Shown here: positions 1 to 8,711 of the stretch, piece by piece | How the letters are laid out: each line of letters opens with the position of its first letter | How positions within the stretch are numbered: position 1 is the first letter of the stretch | Assembly (NCBI RefSeq): GCF_015558675.1 | Contig: NZ_JADMOL010000001.1 | Location: 432,364-496,363 of the forward strand | Length of the DNA stretch: 64,000 bases | Direction of reading: 5' to 3' | Source of the DNA: Paenibacillus sp. 1001270B_150601_E10 | Lineage (GTDB): Bacteria; Bacillota; Bacilli; Paenibacillales; Paenibacillaceae | Notes under the pieces: generated by a model | Database searches by the model: none | Seen by the model: the letters and a program-made list of their open reading frames with translations, nothing else | What the model was told of the DNA's origin: nothing | Made by a program: the position numbers and the translations under genes

Positions 1-2
1 GA

Positions 3-470
3 GGCGGTGTGATGTCTATGATGTGGTCGATCACACTGATTGCAACTGCCTTTGCCTTCGGTGGGCTGCTTCAGCATGGCGGTGTCATTACCGCTTTGTT
101 TAAGAAGATCATCGCACCTATTAAACGCAAAGAGTCTATGGTCGTCTCCACCGGCTTAAGCGCTATTGGCGTCAATCTATTTACAGGTGAGCAATATATG
201 TCTATCCTTCTGCCAGGACAAATGTTTCAGGCTGAATATGAGCGGCGTGGCATTCCTGCATTAACACTATCCCGAACACTTGAGGATTGCGGAACATTGG
301 TCAATCCTTTGATTCCATGGGGAGTAAGCGGGGCACTGATGACAGCCGCTCTCGGCATGAGCGTGCTTGACTATGCGCCATATGCTTTCTTCCTGCTTAT
401 CTCGCCTTTATGCACGTTTGCTTTTGCTCTATTGCCCGGACTTAAGAAGCGCACATTAAACCATCAATAA
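3..470 (+). CDS. nhaC: Na+/H+ antiporter, NhaC family (3' part, runs off left edge)
   Basis: The reading frame is open to the left edge, so only about the last 155 residues are present. They are strongly hydrophobic with several membrane spans. The stretch GEQYMSILLPGQMF followed by LEDCGTLVNPLIPWG is characteristic of the C-terminal half of NhaC-type sodium/proton antiporters, which exchange Na+ for H+ across the cytoplasmic membrane. The protein ends in a short basic tail (LKKRTLNHQ). A hairpin follows 17 bases later, so this gene is not part of the kdu operon downstream. The family call is from recognised motifs; substrate (Na+ alone, or malate/lactate exchange as in MleN-like members) cannot be settled from this fragment. 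Confidence 0.85.
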   Translation, partial: GGVMSMMWSITLIATAFAFGGLLQHGGVITALFKKIIAPIKRKESMVVSTGLSAIGVNLFTGEQYMSILLPGQMFQAEYERRGIPALTLSRTLEDCGTLVNPLIPWGVSGALMTAALGMSVLDYAPYAFFLLISPLCTFAFALLPGLKKRTLNHQ

Positions 471-486
471 AATGCATTCATTCCTT

Positions 487-519
487 AAGCCATGCGTGGC
501 ATCAGCCGCGTGTGGCTTT
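487..519 (+). terminator. Probable rho-independent terminator after nhaC
   Basis: Imperfect inverted repeat with arms starting AAGCCATGCG and ending GTGTGGCTTT, followed by a pyrimidine-rich stretch (CTCATATCTTCCCTCTCTTTTCCC). It lies directly downstream of the nhaC stop and upstream of the kdu promoter. Confidence 0.55.
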
Positions 520-604
520 CTCATATCTTCCCTCTCTTTTCCCTCTAACTTCTTATTCTCATTTGTATATCCCCTCAATCATACAAGTTTCAAAAAAACA
601 TTTG

Positions 605-653
605 TGAACATTAAATAAACCATATTGAACATAAGTGAACATTTGCTTATAAT
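605..653 (+). promoter_or_regulatory. kdu operon promoter overlapped by three phased TGAACAT repeats (probable DeoR operator)
   Basis: TTGAAC at 625-630 and TATAAT at 648-653, separated by 17 bases, form a convincing SigA promoter 60 bases before the kduI start. TGAACAT occurs at 605-611, 626-632 and 636-642, that is at steps of 21 and 10 bases, two and one turns of the helix. One copy overlaps the -35 box and one lies in the spacer. DeoR-family repressors commonly bind short direct repeats, and a DeoR gene is second in the operon, so autorepression by that protein is inferred. Confidence 0.7.
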
Positions 654-712
654 GAAGGCAATCCTATCCATTTCATTGAATGTCACTAACTTACTTTGAG
701 GAGGACTTATTC

Positions 713-1546
713 ATGGATATTCGTTATGCCAACAACCCTAAGGATGTTAAGAGCTATGATACCTCACGCCTTCGTGAAGAATTCGTTATGGAAACGCTAT
801 TTGTTGCAGATGAGCTGATCCTTACGTACAGCCATGCTGACCGCTTCATTACAGGCGGTGCTCTCCCCGTTCATCACGCCATCAAATTGGAAGCGGAATC
901 AAAAGATATGGGCGCTCCCTACTTTCTTGCTCGCCGCGAACTCGGCATCATCAATGTTGGCGGCCCCGGCAAAGTTACCGTTGATGGCGAGGTGTACCCT
1001 ATGGAGAACAAGGACTGTCTCTATGTCGGGCTTGGCGCACAGGATGTTCAGTTCGAAAGTACAGATGCATCACAGCCAGCAAAGTTCTATTTGAACTCAA
1101 CACCTGCTCATAAAGCATATCCAACGGCAAAGTCTCCGATTAGCGAAGCAGCGCCTGTTCATTTAGGTTCGATTACTTCTTCTAATGAACGGACTATTTA
1201 TAAGTATATTCATGAAAAAGGCATTCAAAGCTGCCAGCTCGTCATGGGACTCACCATGCTGAAGCCAGGAAACATGTGGAACACTATGCCTTGCCATACA
1301 CATAACCGCCGCATGGAAGTTTATTTTTACTTCGATATGCCAGAGGATGCTGTCGTCTTCCATCTCATGGGTGAGCCAACGGAAACTCGTCACCTCGTCA
1401 TTCGGAATGAGCAGGGATTAATCTCTCCTAGCTGGTCCATCCATAGTGGAGTTGGAACCAATAACTATACCTTCATCTGGGGTATGGCGGGTGAAAATCA
1501 AGACTTTGATGATATGGACATGGTTGCCATGAAAGATTTACGATAA
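713..1546 (+). CDS. kduI: 5-keto-4-deoxyuronate isomerase (4-deoxy-L-threo-5-hexosulose-uronate ketol-isomerase)
   Basis: KduI interconverts 5-keto-4-deoxyuronate and 2,5-diketo-3-deoxygluconate, the cytoplasmic step after hydrolysis of unsaturated uronides from pectin or glycosaminoglycans. The protein is 277 residues, the normal family length. The cupin-type zinc site is visible: H195 and H197 in CHTHNRRMEVYFY, E202, and H244 in SWSIHSGVG, matching the ligands of the E. coli enzyme. The start at 713 is preceded by GAGGAGG at good spacing; an upstream in-frame ATG at 680 lacks a ribosome site. First gene of an operon kduI-deoR-kduD-ugl under the promoter at 625-653. Confidence 0.95.
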   Translation: MDIRYANNPKDVKSYDTSRLREEFVMETLFVADELILTYSHADRFITGGALPVHHAIKLEAESKDMGAPYFLARRELGIINVGGPGKVTVDGEVYPMENKDCLYVGLGAQDVQFESTDASQPAKFYLNSTPAHKAYPTAKSPISEAAPVHLGSITSSNERTIYKYIHEKGIQSCQLVMGLTMLKPGNMWNTMPCHTHNRRMEVYFYFDMPEDAVVFHLMGEPTETRHLVIRNEQGLISPSWSIHSGVGTNNYTFIWGMAGENQDFDDMDMVAMKDLR

Positions 1547-1604
1547 GGAGAAACACCCTTGGCTCGACGATGAATGAGCCTTTAGATAAAGGAATGAAGA
1601 GCAC

Positions 1605-2369
1605 ATGTCTAACATCAAGCGGCACCAACAGATTATGGAACTGCTTATTCAGCACGGCGAAGTCAAAGTATCAGAATTAAGTCAGGCATTGGATGTGACG
1701 GGCAAGACGATTCGAAGCGATCTTGAGCTGCTTGAGGAGCAAGGACTCTTAACCCGTATTCACGGCGGAGCTATGCTCCGGAATCAATCTGATCTTGGAT
1801 TGCTTCCGCTTCAGTCTCCAAATCAGCAGCATTTGACTGAAAAGGCTGTTATCGCAAAGAAGGCGTTAACCCTTATTGAGCCTCACGATATAATTGCCTT
1901 GGATGGCGGAAGCACAACACTTGAGATGGCGAAGCTGCTGGGTGATACGCCGCTTACGGTTATTACCAATGACCTGTTTATCATAGCAGAGCTCACTCGC
2001 AAACCCGATATTCGGCTTGTTGTACCGGGTGGTTATCGCAATCGCAACCTGCTAATTGGCCCAGAAGCAAACAGCTTTATTCGAAAACTGAATATTCAAA
2101 AAGCATTCGTATCGGCTACCGCGATTCATCCTGAACACGGGCTTAGCATCTATACTAGTGAGCTCTATGAGCTCAAGAGAGCTATGGTGGAGACCGCAAA
2201 GCAGGTGTTTGCAGTAGCGGATCATACCAAGTTCGATAAAGTCGCGCTTCTCACCTTTGCCAGCTTGAAAGAAATGCAGGCTATGATCACGGATTCTGGT
2301 CTCGCAGCGGAAACTTCCATGCGATATCAAGCTAGCGGCGCCAACATCATGCTTGCTGAACCTAACTAA
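1605..2369 (+). CDS. DeoR-family transcriptional regulator of the kdu operon
   Basis: 254 residues. The N-terminal winged helix-turn-helix (about residues 5-57: QQIMELLIQHGEVKVSELSQ, then VTGKTIRSDLELLEEQG) and the RIHGGA junction are typical of DeoR repressors. The C-terminal DeoRC sensor domain contains DGGSTTLEMAK and VITNDL, the sugar-phosphate pocket motifs of the family. DeoR proteins usually sense a phosphorylated sugar intermediate; here a KDG pathway metabolite is a reasonable guess only. The gene sits between kduI and kduD, so it most likely controls this operon and itself, perhaps through the phased TGAACAT repeats at 605-642. The ATG is 58 bases after the kduI stop; its ribosome site (AAGAGC region) is weak. 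Confidence 0.88.
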   Translation: MSNIKRHQQIMELLIQHGEVKVSELSQALDVTGKTIRSDLELLEEQGLLTRIHGGAMLRNQSDLGLLPLQSPNQQHLTEKAVIAKKALTLIEPHDIIALDGGSTTLEMAKLLGDTPLTVITNDLFIIAELTRKPDIRLVVPGGYRNRNLLIGPEANSFIRKLNIQKAFVSATAIHPEHGLSIYTSELYELKRAMVETAKQVFAVADHTKFDKVALLTFASLKEMQAMITDSGLAAETSMRYQASGANIMLAEPN

Positions 2370-2405
2370 CGAACCTATACAAAGGAAGCATAAGGAGGGC
2401 AAGAC

Positions 2406-3176
2406 ATGCAATCCGCACTCTCTCTATTTAATCTGGAAGGTCGCACCGCTGTTGTAACAGGTGGTGGTGTCGGCCTTGGTCTCGGGATGGCTCGAGGACT
2501 TGCACAAGCAGGGGCGAATCTTGTATTGATTACCCAGCGCCCGCTTCAAGAAGATGTAAAGACTGAATTAAGCAGCTACGGCGGCAAGGTAAGCAATGTG
2601 CAAGCAGATTTATCTGAGCTAAGCGGGCTCGCAGATGTAAGCAAACAAGCCATAGATCTGGCAGACGGCAAAGTGGATATTCTGATCAACAATGCAGGCA
2701 TTATCCGTCGTACGCCTGCTGCCGATCATCCGCTTGAAGACTGGCATGCTGTGCTGCGCCTCAACCTGGATGCCGCTTTCTATCTGTGTCAGCAGTTCGG
2801 TCAGCATATGATACAGAATGGCTACGGAAAAATCATCAACATTGCATCTATGCTGTCATTCCAAGGCGGCATCAATGTTCCTGGCTACACAGCCTCGAAG
2901 CATGGGATCGCTGGAATTACGAAGGCTTTGGCGAATGAGTGGGCTTCTAAAGGCGTCAATGTCAATGCTATTGCACCGGGATATATGGCGACAGACAATA
3001 CATCTGCGCTTCGCCAGGATGAGAAACGCAGCAGCGAAATCCTTGACCGGATTCCGGCTAATCGTTGGGGAACTCCCGAAGATCTGGCTGGGGCAGCAAT
3101 CTATTTGTCATCATCAGCTTCTAATTATATTAATGGTCATGTATTATGCGTGGACGGCGGTTGGATGAATCGATAA
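2406..3176 (+). CDS. kduD: 2-dehydro-3-deoxy-D-gluconate 5-dehydrogenase / 2-deoxy-D-gluconate 3-dehydrogenase (SDR)
   Basis: Short-chain dehydrogenase of 256 residues that reduces 2,5-diketo-3-deoxygluconate to KDG, the step after KduI. The Rossmann glycine motif TGGGVGLG is at residues 18-25, NNAG at 95-98, the catalytic serine at about 148 (NIASM), and Tyr161/Lys165 in YTASK. The segment INNAGIIRRTPA and the C-terminal INGHVLCVDGGW are typical of KduD. AAGGAGG precedes the ATG. It lies 36 bases after the DeoR gene and 20 bases before the GH88 gene, consistent with one operon. Confidence 0.93.
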   Translation: MQSALSLFNLEGRTAVVTGGGVGLGLGMARGLAQAGANLVLITQRPLQEDVKTELSSYGGKVSNVQADLSELSGLADVSKQAIDLADGKVDILINNAGIIRRTPAADHPLEDWHAVLRLNLDAAFYLCQQFGQHMIQNGYGKIINIASMLSFQGGINVPGYTASKHGIAGITKALANEWASKGVNVNAIAPGYMATDNTSALRQDEKRSSEILDRIPANRWGTPEDLAGAAIYLSSSASNYINGHVLCVDGGWMNR

Positions 3177-3196
3177 TCCTTGGAGGGATCATTAGC

Positions 3197-4360
3197 ATGG
3201 AACCATTGTGGAAATCTGCGTTAGATGATATTGTGTCCAAAACGAAAGCGAACATTGCTAGATTCGGTACTCAATTCCCGCATGTGAGTAAAGATGACAA
3301 GTATTTATTGAATGATAATACAGACTGGACCGATGGTTTCTGGAGCGGCATCCTTTGGCTTTGCTACGAGTATACAAAGGATCCTATTTTCTCCGATGCT
3401 GCAAAGCATACAGTCGATAGCTTCCGTGAGCGTCTGCAGCATAAGCGTGTACTTGAACATCATGATATTGGCTTCTTGTATTCATTGTCCGCAAAGGCAC
3501 AATGGATGATTGAACAAGATGAAGAAGCAAGAAAGCTCGCTATCGAAGCTGCAAATGTGCTGTTCGATCGTTGGAGAGATTCGGGTCAATACATTCAAGC
3601 ATGGGGACCTCAAGGAGACCCTCTGAACGGCGGACGCATCATTATCGATTGCCTGATGAACCTTCCGCTCCTATATTGGGCAAGCGAGCAGACGGGAGAT
3701 TCAAAGTACGCAGCCATTGCCCACAAGCATGCGGAATTAAGCCGACGCTACCTCGTACGGGGTGATGATTCCTCATATCACACCTTTGTATTTGATGAAC
3801 AAACGGGGGCTCCAATCGGAGGCTCCACCCACCAAGGCTATACTAACGGCTCAACATGGACGAGAGGCCAAGCATGGGGCGTGTACGGATTTGCCCTCTC
3901 CTACCGCTACACGAAGCAGGAATCATTCTTAGAGACATCTAGAAGATTGGCCTTATACTTTATTGATCATCTCCCAGAGGATCAGGTCGCCTATTGGGAC
4001 TTTGACGCACCAATCGAAGCCAACACACCGCGGGACAGCTCAGCTTCTGCTATCGTGGCAGCAGGGCTTCAGGAACTGCTTGAGCACCTCCCTCAGGATC
4101 ATGAAGACCGGGAGAAGCTAACTGATGCCCTGCATCAAATGACAAACGCTTTGATCGTTAACTACTCGACGATGAATGAGCCTCAAGCGGAAGGACTTCT
4201 CAAGCACGGCTCTTACTCGGTGCAGCACGATAACAGCCCTGATGATTATATGATTTGGGGAGATTATTACTATACCGAGGCGCTGATGCGGCTTGTAACG
4301 GGAACTACGGGATACTGGTACGAACGCCAAGCGGACAGCAAGCCTATTAAGGCATTGTGA
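3197..4360 (+). CDS. ugl: Unsaturated glucuronyl hydrolase, glycoside hydrolase family 88
   Basis: Cytoplasmic enzyme releasing the 4,5-unsaturated uronic acid from the non-reducing end of oligosaccharides made by polysaccharide lyases; the product feeds KduI. The 387-residue protein has the GH88 signatures NTDWTDGFWSGILWL near the N-terminus, Asp90 in HHDIGF and Asp151 in IIIDCLMN, which correspond to the two functional aspartates (D88, D149) of the Bacillus sp. GL1 enzyme. The chosen ATG at 3197 has GGAGGG 10 bases upstream and lies just after the kduD stop; an earlier in-frame start would overlap kduD. Last gene of the kdu operon. No lyase or importer for this pathway is visible in the window. 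Confidence 0.92.
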   Translation: MEPLWKSALDDIVSKTKANIARFGTQFPHVSKDDKYLLNDNTDWTDGFWSGILWLCYEYTKDPIFSDAAKHTVDSFRERLQHKRVLEHHDIGFLYSLSAKAQWMIEQDEEARKLAIEAANVLFDRWRDSGQYIQAWGPQGDPLNGGRIIIDCLMNLPLLYWASEQTGDSKYAAIAHKHAELSRRYLVRGDDSSYHTFVFDEQTGAPIGGSTHQGYTNGSTWTRGQAWGVYGFALSYRYTKQESFLETSRRLALYFIDHLPEDQVAYWDFDAPIEANTPRDSSASAIVAAGLQELLEHLPQDHEDREKLTDALHQMTNALIVNYSTMNEPQAEGLLKHGSYSVQHDNSPDDYMIWGDYYYTEALMRLVTGTTGYWYERQADSKPIKAL

Positions 4361-4446
4361 TTAGCAGTGACTAAAAATAGTAGCGAAACTTCATTCGCTT
4401 ATATCTGCTCGTCGTCCATGATTTAGATCGGATGACACACAAAGAA

Positions 4447-4470
4447 ACCCGCAGGCTTAAGCTTGCGGGT
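4447..4470. terminator. Bidirectional hairpin between the GH88 gene and the AraC gene
   Basis: Stem ACCCGCA/TGCGGGT around a GGCTTAAGC centre, with T-rich tails in both directions (CTTCT on plus, TTCTTT on minus). It overlaps the last four codons of the convergent AraC gene. Confidence 0.65.
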
Positions 4471-5338
4471 CTTCTATGTGCACCGTGTGTGTGGACAGAA
4501 CTTGATGCTGCTTGCGATAGCCTGTAGGTGAATCACCGAAAGTGCGTTTGAACATTTTTGAAAAGTATAAGGCATCAGCGTAACCCACAGAGGAAGAGAT
4601 CTGCTCGATTGATAATTGCGTCGTTAGAAGCAGTGTGCGCGCACGTTCCATCCGAAGTCGGATCAGCAGTTGAATGGGTGATTCACCTGTCAGTTCATGA
4701 AACATCTTAGAAAAATACGTGCGGTGGTAGCCGTACTGCTGTGCCAAGCTCTCGATTGATATAGGACTGTAATAACGTAAAGTAATATAGCGAACCGCCT
4801 GCTCAATCTGGCGTTCAATCTCAGTGCGAACCTCCGGTGTGCTTACCCGCTCATGCTCATGCGCCTTGCTGTACTCTGCTAAGGCAATTCTTACATATCC
4901 TTCTGCCTCAAGGTCACCAGAGAACCCTCCTTGCTGAAGTGCAGTTTGAACACGCTCAAACAGTCTATTCAGCCTGTGGTAAGAGGTTAGACGAACGATA
5001 GGACAATGCGGTCCAACTCCGCTATCTGCTAGCAGCTTCTCTGCGTGAGAGCCTCTTAATGCGATCCATCGATACGCCCAAGGATCCACCTCATCCGAAG
5101 CATAGGTTGCGAGTTCTCCCGGAAAGATAAAGAAGCTGTCCCCTTCTTTTAGCTTATATACGGTATCCCGCATATGAAGCTCGCCTTTGCCCGATTGCAC
5201 ATAGTGAATCAATATATAATCGAGTACATTCGGCCCAACAACGTGCGCCTTATCCGTCTGCGATTGACCGCTAAACAATACGGTAAGCTCGCCTTTACTA
5301 GGTAACTCATTCATAACGATCGTAAGTGTTTCTGACAA
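4457..5338 (-). CDS. AraC-family transcriptional regulator
   Basis: About 293 residues. An N-terminal cupin-like sensor domain (GKGELHMRDTVYKLKEGDSFFIFPGE) is followed by a C-terminal double helix-turn-helix: IESLAQQYGYHRTYFSKMF and IEQISSSVGYADALYFSKMF, then FGDSPTGYR. This is the layout of sugar-sensing AraC activators. The start is uncertain: a TTG at 5338 has AAGGGGG about 9 bases upstream and is chosen, while the ATG at 5314 has no good ribosome site. The gene converges on the uronate operon, so it may regulate that or a neighbouring glycan function, but no operator was identified. Confidence 0.82.
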   Translation of the reverse strand: MSETLTIVMNELPSKGELTVLFSGQSQTDKAHVVGPNVLDYILIHYVQSGKGELHMRDTVYKLKEGDSFFIFPGELATYASDEVDPWAYRWIALRGSHAEKLLADSGVGPHCPIVRLTSYHRLNRLFERVQTALQQGGFSGDLEAEGYVRIALAEYSKAHEHERVSTPEVRTEIERQIEQAVRYITLRYYSPISIESLAQQYGYHRTYFSKMFHELTGESPIQLLIRLRMERARTLLLTTQLSIEQISSSVGYADALYFSKMFKRTFGDSPTGYRKQHQVLSTHTVHIEDPQA

Positions 5339-5450
5339 CAGCACACGCCCCCTTAAGCGCTTACAACGAACCAACATAATACAATTGTACATGGAAATGA
5401 GTAAAAACACTACAGGAATCCATATGATGATTAGAGCATGATTGGAACAT

Positions 5451-5484
5451 AAAAAAGCTATGCAGAATAGGCATCTGCATAGCT
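5451..5484 (-). terminator. Terminator downstream of terC
   Basis: Inverted repeat AGCTATGCAG ... CTGCATAGCT followed on the minus strand by TTTTTT. It ends the terC transcript before the AraC gene. Confidence 0.75.
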
Positions 5485-5601
5485 CTATTTGTCATGATTA
5501 TTCGTATCAAAGCTTACTTATTAGAATATACCTGCCAGATTCGCATTCTTCTAATAATCACCTATAGCTTAACAAAATGTTCGCTCCGAACGAACGATTG
5601 A

Positions 5602-6291
5602 TCATGCATGCTTCTCTTGCATCGTTTTCTTTTGGGCTTGTTTATGTTTAATCACAAGTCCAGCAGCCACAACAGCGATAACCATAATGACTTCAAATGA
5701 ATATTTGATGGTTGGGTTGACGAAGAAATCGGACAAGAACTTTTCCTTAACAAACATCTTTGCAGCCGTCCATCCTAATACACCGGCGCCAATCGTGATG
5801 ATAATCGGGAAACGCTCGATTAGCTTCAGCACCATCGTACTTCCCCACACCACGATCGGAACACTTATGGCAAGACCCATCACAACGAGCAGATAATCAT
5901 GCTGTGCAGCACCTGCTACAGCCAGGACATTGTCGAGTCCCATGGCTGCATCTGCAATAATGATCGTACGGATCGCAGCAAATATACTTGTAGATGACTT
6001 CACTTCATGTTCTTTCTCATCTGTCATCAGCTTAAGCGCGATATAAATCAACATGAGTCCGCCAACGAGCAGCAAGCCAGGGATATTAAGCAATGTCACG
6101 ACAGCCATCGTTGCAAGAACACGGATGATCACCGCACCGATGGTCCCCCAAACAATAACCTTCTTCTGATCTTCCTTCCTGAGATTGCGGGCAGCAAGAC
6201 CAATCACAATGGCATTGTCACCGGCAAGGACCAAGTCAATCATGACGATTGAGAGCAGCGTCGTCCAAAACTCCAGCGTAAAGATTTCCAT
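5602..6291 (-). CDS. TerC-family membrane protein (YkoY/YjbE type), probable Mn2+ exporter
   Basis: 229 residues with about seven hydrophobic spans. The family motifs DLVLAGDNAIVIGLA (near residue 19) and DAAMGLDNVLAVAGA carry the conserved acidic residues thought to handle metal ions. TerC proteins of this group in Bacillus export manganese or metallate exported enzymes. The start at 6291 is preceded by GGAGG; upstream in-frame ATGs have no ribosome site. A yybP-ykoY-type leader lies directly upstream on the same strand and supports a manganese role. The C-terminus is a basic, cytoplasmic-looking tail. Confidence 0.9.
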   Translation of the reverse strand: MEIFTLEFWTTLLSIVMIDLVLAGDNAIVIGLAARNLRKEDQKKVIVWGTIGAVIIRVLATMAVVTLLNIPGLLLVGGLMLIYIALKLMTDEKEHEVKSSTSIFAAIRTIIIADAAMGLDNVLAVAGAAQHDYLLVVMGLAISVPIVVWGSTMVLKLIERFPIIITIGAGVLGWTAAKMFVKEKFLSDFFVNPTIKYSFEVIMVIAVVAAGLVIKHKQAQKKTMQEKHA

Positions 6292-6398
6292 AAAAACCGC
6301 CTCCAACATCAACTAGTTACATGTAGCATGCACAAACTTCACAAGTTAAACAACGAGTATCCCATTATTTAAATATGGAGAATGTCAGCCATATCAAT

Positions 6399-6430
6399 AA
6401 AAAAATGCCGTCTCCCTTAAGGTTACGGCA
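6399..6430 (-). terminator. Second hairpin in the terC leader
   Basis: TGCCGT ... ACGGCA stem followed on the minus strand by seven T residues. It lies between the riboswitch and terC and could act as an extra intrinsic terminator in the expression platform. Confidence 0.55.
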
Positions 6431-6432
6431 CT

Positions 6433-6560
6433 AAAAAGAGACCTCCCCCATGGTGGGCAAAGGTCTCGCAAACAACGTAAGTACGTTGCCGATAAAGCCG
6501 AGGATTGCGCCCGCAATTCCCGTCATGACGACTTTACCGAACTGCTACTCCCCTATTAGG
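6433..6560 (-). ncRNA. yybP-ykoY manganese riboswitch upstream of terC
   Basis: Read on the minus strand, the leader begins with AGGGGAGTAGC, contains internal paired segments such as GTCGTCATGACGG and GGCAACGTACTTACGTT, and ends in GCGAGACCTTTGCCC ... AGGTCTCTTTTT. The opening block and the closing GCGAGACCTTT hairpin are the recognisable parts of the yybP-ykoY family, which senses Mn2+ and classically sits upstream of ykoY/terC genes. The closing hairpin with its T-run is a terminator, so ligand binding is expected to allow read-through into terC. Exact helix boundaries were judged by eye. Confidence 0.85.
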
Positions 6561-6713
6561 AATAGTATAAGTTGTACTGATGTAGTACATCATAACACGT
6601 GTTATCTATAATTGACAAACCTTTTTTTGGAACTAAAATACTGCAATTCAAGCTATATTGATCTCTCGATTCATTATGGTTATGATATCCATAAGAAGGA
6701 GGTAGGAAATCTC

Positions 6714-7679
6714 ATGGACACTCGTTCATATGAACTAGCAACTTTTGCAGGAGGCTGCTTCTGGTGTATGGTTACCCCATTCGAAGAGCTTCCAGGCATT
6801 CAATCGATTGTATCAGGATATATTGGTGGTCATACCGAGAATCCCACTTATAAAGAGGTATGCTCCGAAACGACCGGTCATGCTGAAGCAGTGCAAATTA
6901 CCTTTGACCCTGCCGTTTTTCCATATCGCAAACTGTTAGAGCTCTTCTGGCAGCAAATCGATCCTACCGATGAAGGCGGACAATTCTATGATCGCGGCAG
7001 CTCCTACCGATCTGCAATCTTCTATCATTCAGAGGAGCAGCGCCGCGAGGCTGAAGCATCCAAGCAGGAGCTTGAAGCAAGCGGGCGATTTGACAAGCCT
7101 ATCGCTACTGAGATTGTTCCTGCAACAACCTTTTATCCGGCTGAGGAATACCATCAGGATTACCATCATAAAAATCCTGCACACTATAAGCGCTATCGCT
7201 CTGCTTCCGGCCGAGATGCCTTTACGAAGAAATATTGGGGTGTGCCCGCTCAAGAGAAGAGCAGCTTGAAGGACAAACTTACGCCCATTCAATATCAGGT
7301 GACACAGCAAAATGGAACCGAGCGTCCCTTCCAAAATGAATTCTGGGATCATAACGAGGAAGGCATCTACGTCGATATCGTCTCAGGAGAACCGTTATTC
7401 AGCTCAAGGGATAAATACGACGCCGGCTGCGGATGGCCAAGCTTCACTCGTCCGTTAAGCAGCTATCATATTGAGGAGAAGCTCGATACTACCCACGGCA
7501 TGGTTAGAGTAGAGGTACGAAGCAAGATAGGAGATTCGCATCTTGGCCATGTTTTTGACGATGGTCCAGGCCCGAATGGACTGCGATACTGCATTAACTC
7601 TGCTGCCCTGCGCTTTATTCCAGATTCGCAGCTTGAAGAAGAAGGATACGGTGAGTACAAAATCCTTTTCAAAGAGTAA
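6714..7679 (+). CDS. msrAB: Bifunctional peptide methionine sulfoxide reductase MsrA/MsrB
   Basis: Fusion of two cytoplasmic repair enzymes that reduce the S and R forms of methionine sulfoxide. MsrA occupies about residues 6-165 with the catalytic GGCFWC motif (Cys15) and the EEYHQDY segment. MsrB occupies about 178-310 with [39 protein letters not shown] and the catalytic Cys293 in RYCINS. Length 321 residues is normal for the fusion. The start has AAGAAGGAGG at the right spacing; an earlier in-frame ATG at 6612 does not. It is divergent from the riboswitch-terC unit. Its original terminator appears to have been split by the IS element downstream. Confidence 0.94.
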   Translation: MDTRSYELATFAGGCFWCMVTPFEELPGIQSIVSGYIGGHTENPTYKEVCSETTGHAEAVQITFDPAVFPYRKLLELFWQQIDPTDEGGQFYDRGSSYRSAIFYHSEEQRREAEASKQELEASGRFDKPIATEIVPATTFYPAEEYHQDYHHKNPAHYKRYRSASGRDAFTKKYWGVPAQEKSSLKDKLTPIQYQVTQQNGTERPFQNEFWDHNEEGIYVDIVSGEPLFSSRDKYDAGCGWPSFTRPLSSYHIEEKLDTTHGMVRVEVRSKIGDSHLGHVFDDGPGPNGLRYCINSAALRFIPDSQLEEEGYGEYKILFKE

Positions 7680-7868
7680 GCACTTAAAAACGAATTCTTC
7701 CAGCGATGTGCTATACCTTCTGTCAAGCCTTTATGACGACAAGCTTAGTGAAGAAGTCCGTAATGGTTAAACAAGCTGCTTGTTCGATGCAACTTGCTAA
7801 CAATAAAAGCCCCCCTCATACGGGGGACTGACCCCCGTTTATGAGACGGGATCAAAACACCTTTCAAG

Positions 7869-8711
7869 TTAAGCAGCCAGTCGTCGGTATTCAACCGGCG
7901 ATTGGTTATTTAGTTTCGTTTGAATTCGAATTGAGTTATAGTAGTGAATGTAGTCTCGAACGGTCTGTTCAACGATTGCTGTCGTTGCGCAAGTTATACC
8001 TTCGAGGTAGAACGTTTCAGACTTTAGCGTGGAATGAAACGATTCGATGGGGGCATTATCAGCGGGCGTACCCTTACGGGACATACTCATGGTAATGCCT
8101 TTTCCTTTTACAGCCTCTTGATAGGCCTGTGACGTATAGACACTGCCCTGATCGCTGTGGAGCATCGCACCTTTTGTGATAGGCAGCTGATTCAGTGTAT
8201 CTAGAACAAATGTTGCGTCTTGTTTATCTGCTATACTGTACGCTACGATCTCCCCGTTAAACAAGTCTAAAATGCTAGACAGATACAATGTTTTCCCACC
8301 AAACGGCAAATAAGTGATATCCGTTACGAGTTTTTGCATCGGTGCATTGGCTTGGAATTGACGTTTTAACTGATGTTCCGCTACATGTGTTGGTTGCCCT
8401 GTTAGCCTGCGTTTCTTCATCCTAACTCGACACTGCAGCCCCTCACGTTGCATGATTCGCTGCACACGTTTGTGATGGCTAGGTTGCTCTTTTTGAAGCA
8501 GCGCAGTAATCTTGCGGTAGCCGTAACGGAATTTATGCTGGGTGCAAAGTTGACGAATTTTCTCGGTGAGCAGATCTTCTTGCTGTGTGGCGAAGGCTGC
8601 TTTCCAGCGATAGTATGTTGAACGAGTAATCCCTAACCATTCACAAGCTTGATTTACGGATACTTCTCCTCGTATAGATTCCATCCAGACCACTACAGCC
8701 TCTGGCGACAC
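7869..8711 (-). CDS. IS3-family transposase OrfB (DDE integrase domain)
   Basis: 280 residues. An HTH_21-like segment (SVNQACEWLGITRSTYYRWK, then YGYRKITALL) precedes the rve integrase core with the catalytic triad visible as Asp in LVTDITYL, Asp in LHSDQGSVY and Glu in APIESFHSTLKSE, spaced as in the DD(35)E enzymes. OrfB starts with GTG at 8711 inside the end of orfA and is normally made as an OrfAB fusion by -1 frameshifting; the heptamer A AAA AAG at 8738-8732 (minus strand) is in the correct frame for this. Confidence 0.92.
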   Translation of the reverse strand: MSPEAVVVWMESIRGEVSVNQACEWLGITRSTYYRWKAAFATQQEDLLTEKIRQLCTQHKFRYGYRKITALLQKEQPSHHKRVQRIMQREGLQCRVRMKKRRLTGQPTHVAEHQLKRQFQANAPMQKLVTDITYLPFGGKTLYLSSILDLFNGEIVAYSIADKQDATFVLDTLNQLPITKGAMLHSDQGSVYTSQAYQEAVKGKGITMSMSRKGTPADNAPIESFHSTLKSETFYLEGITCATTAIVEQTVRDYIHYYNSIRIQTKLNNQSPVEYRRLAA

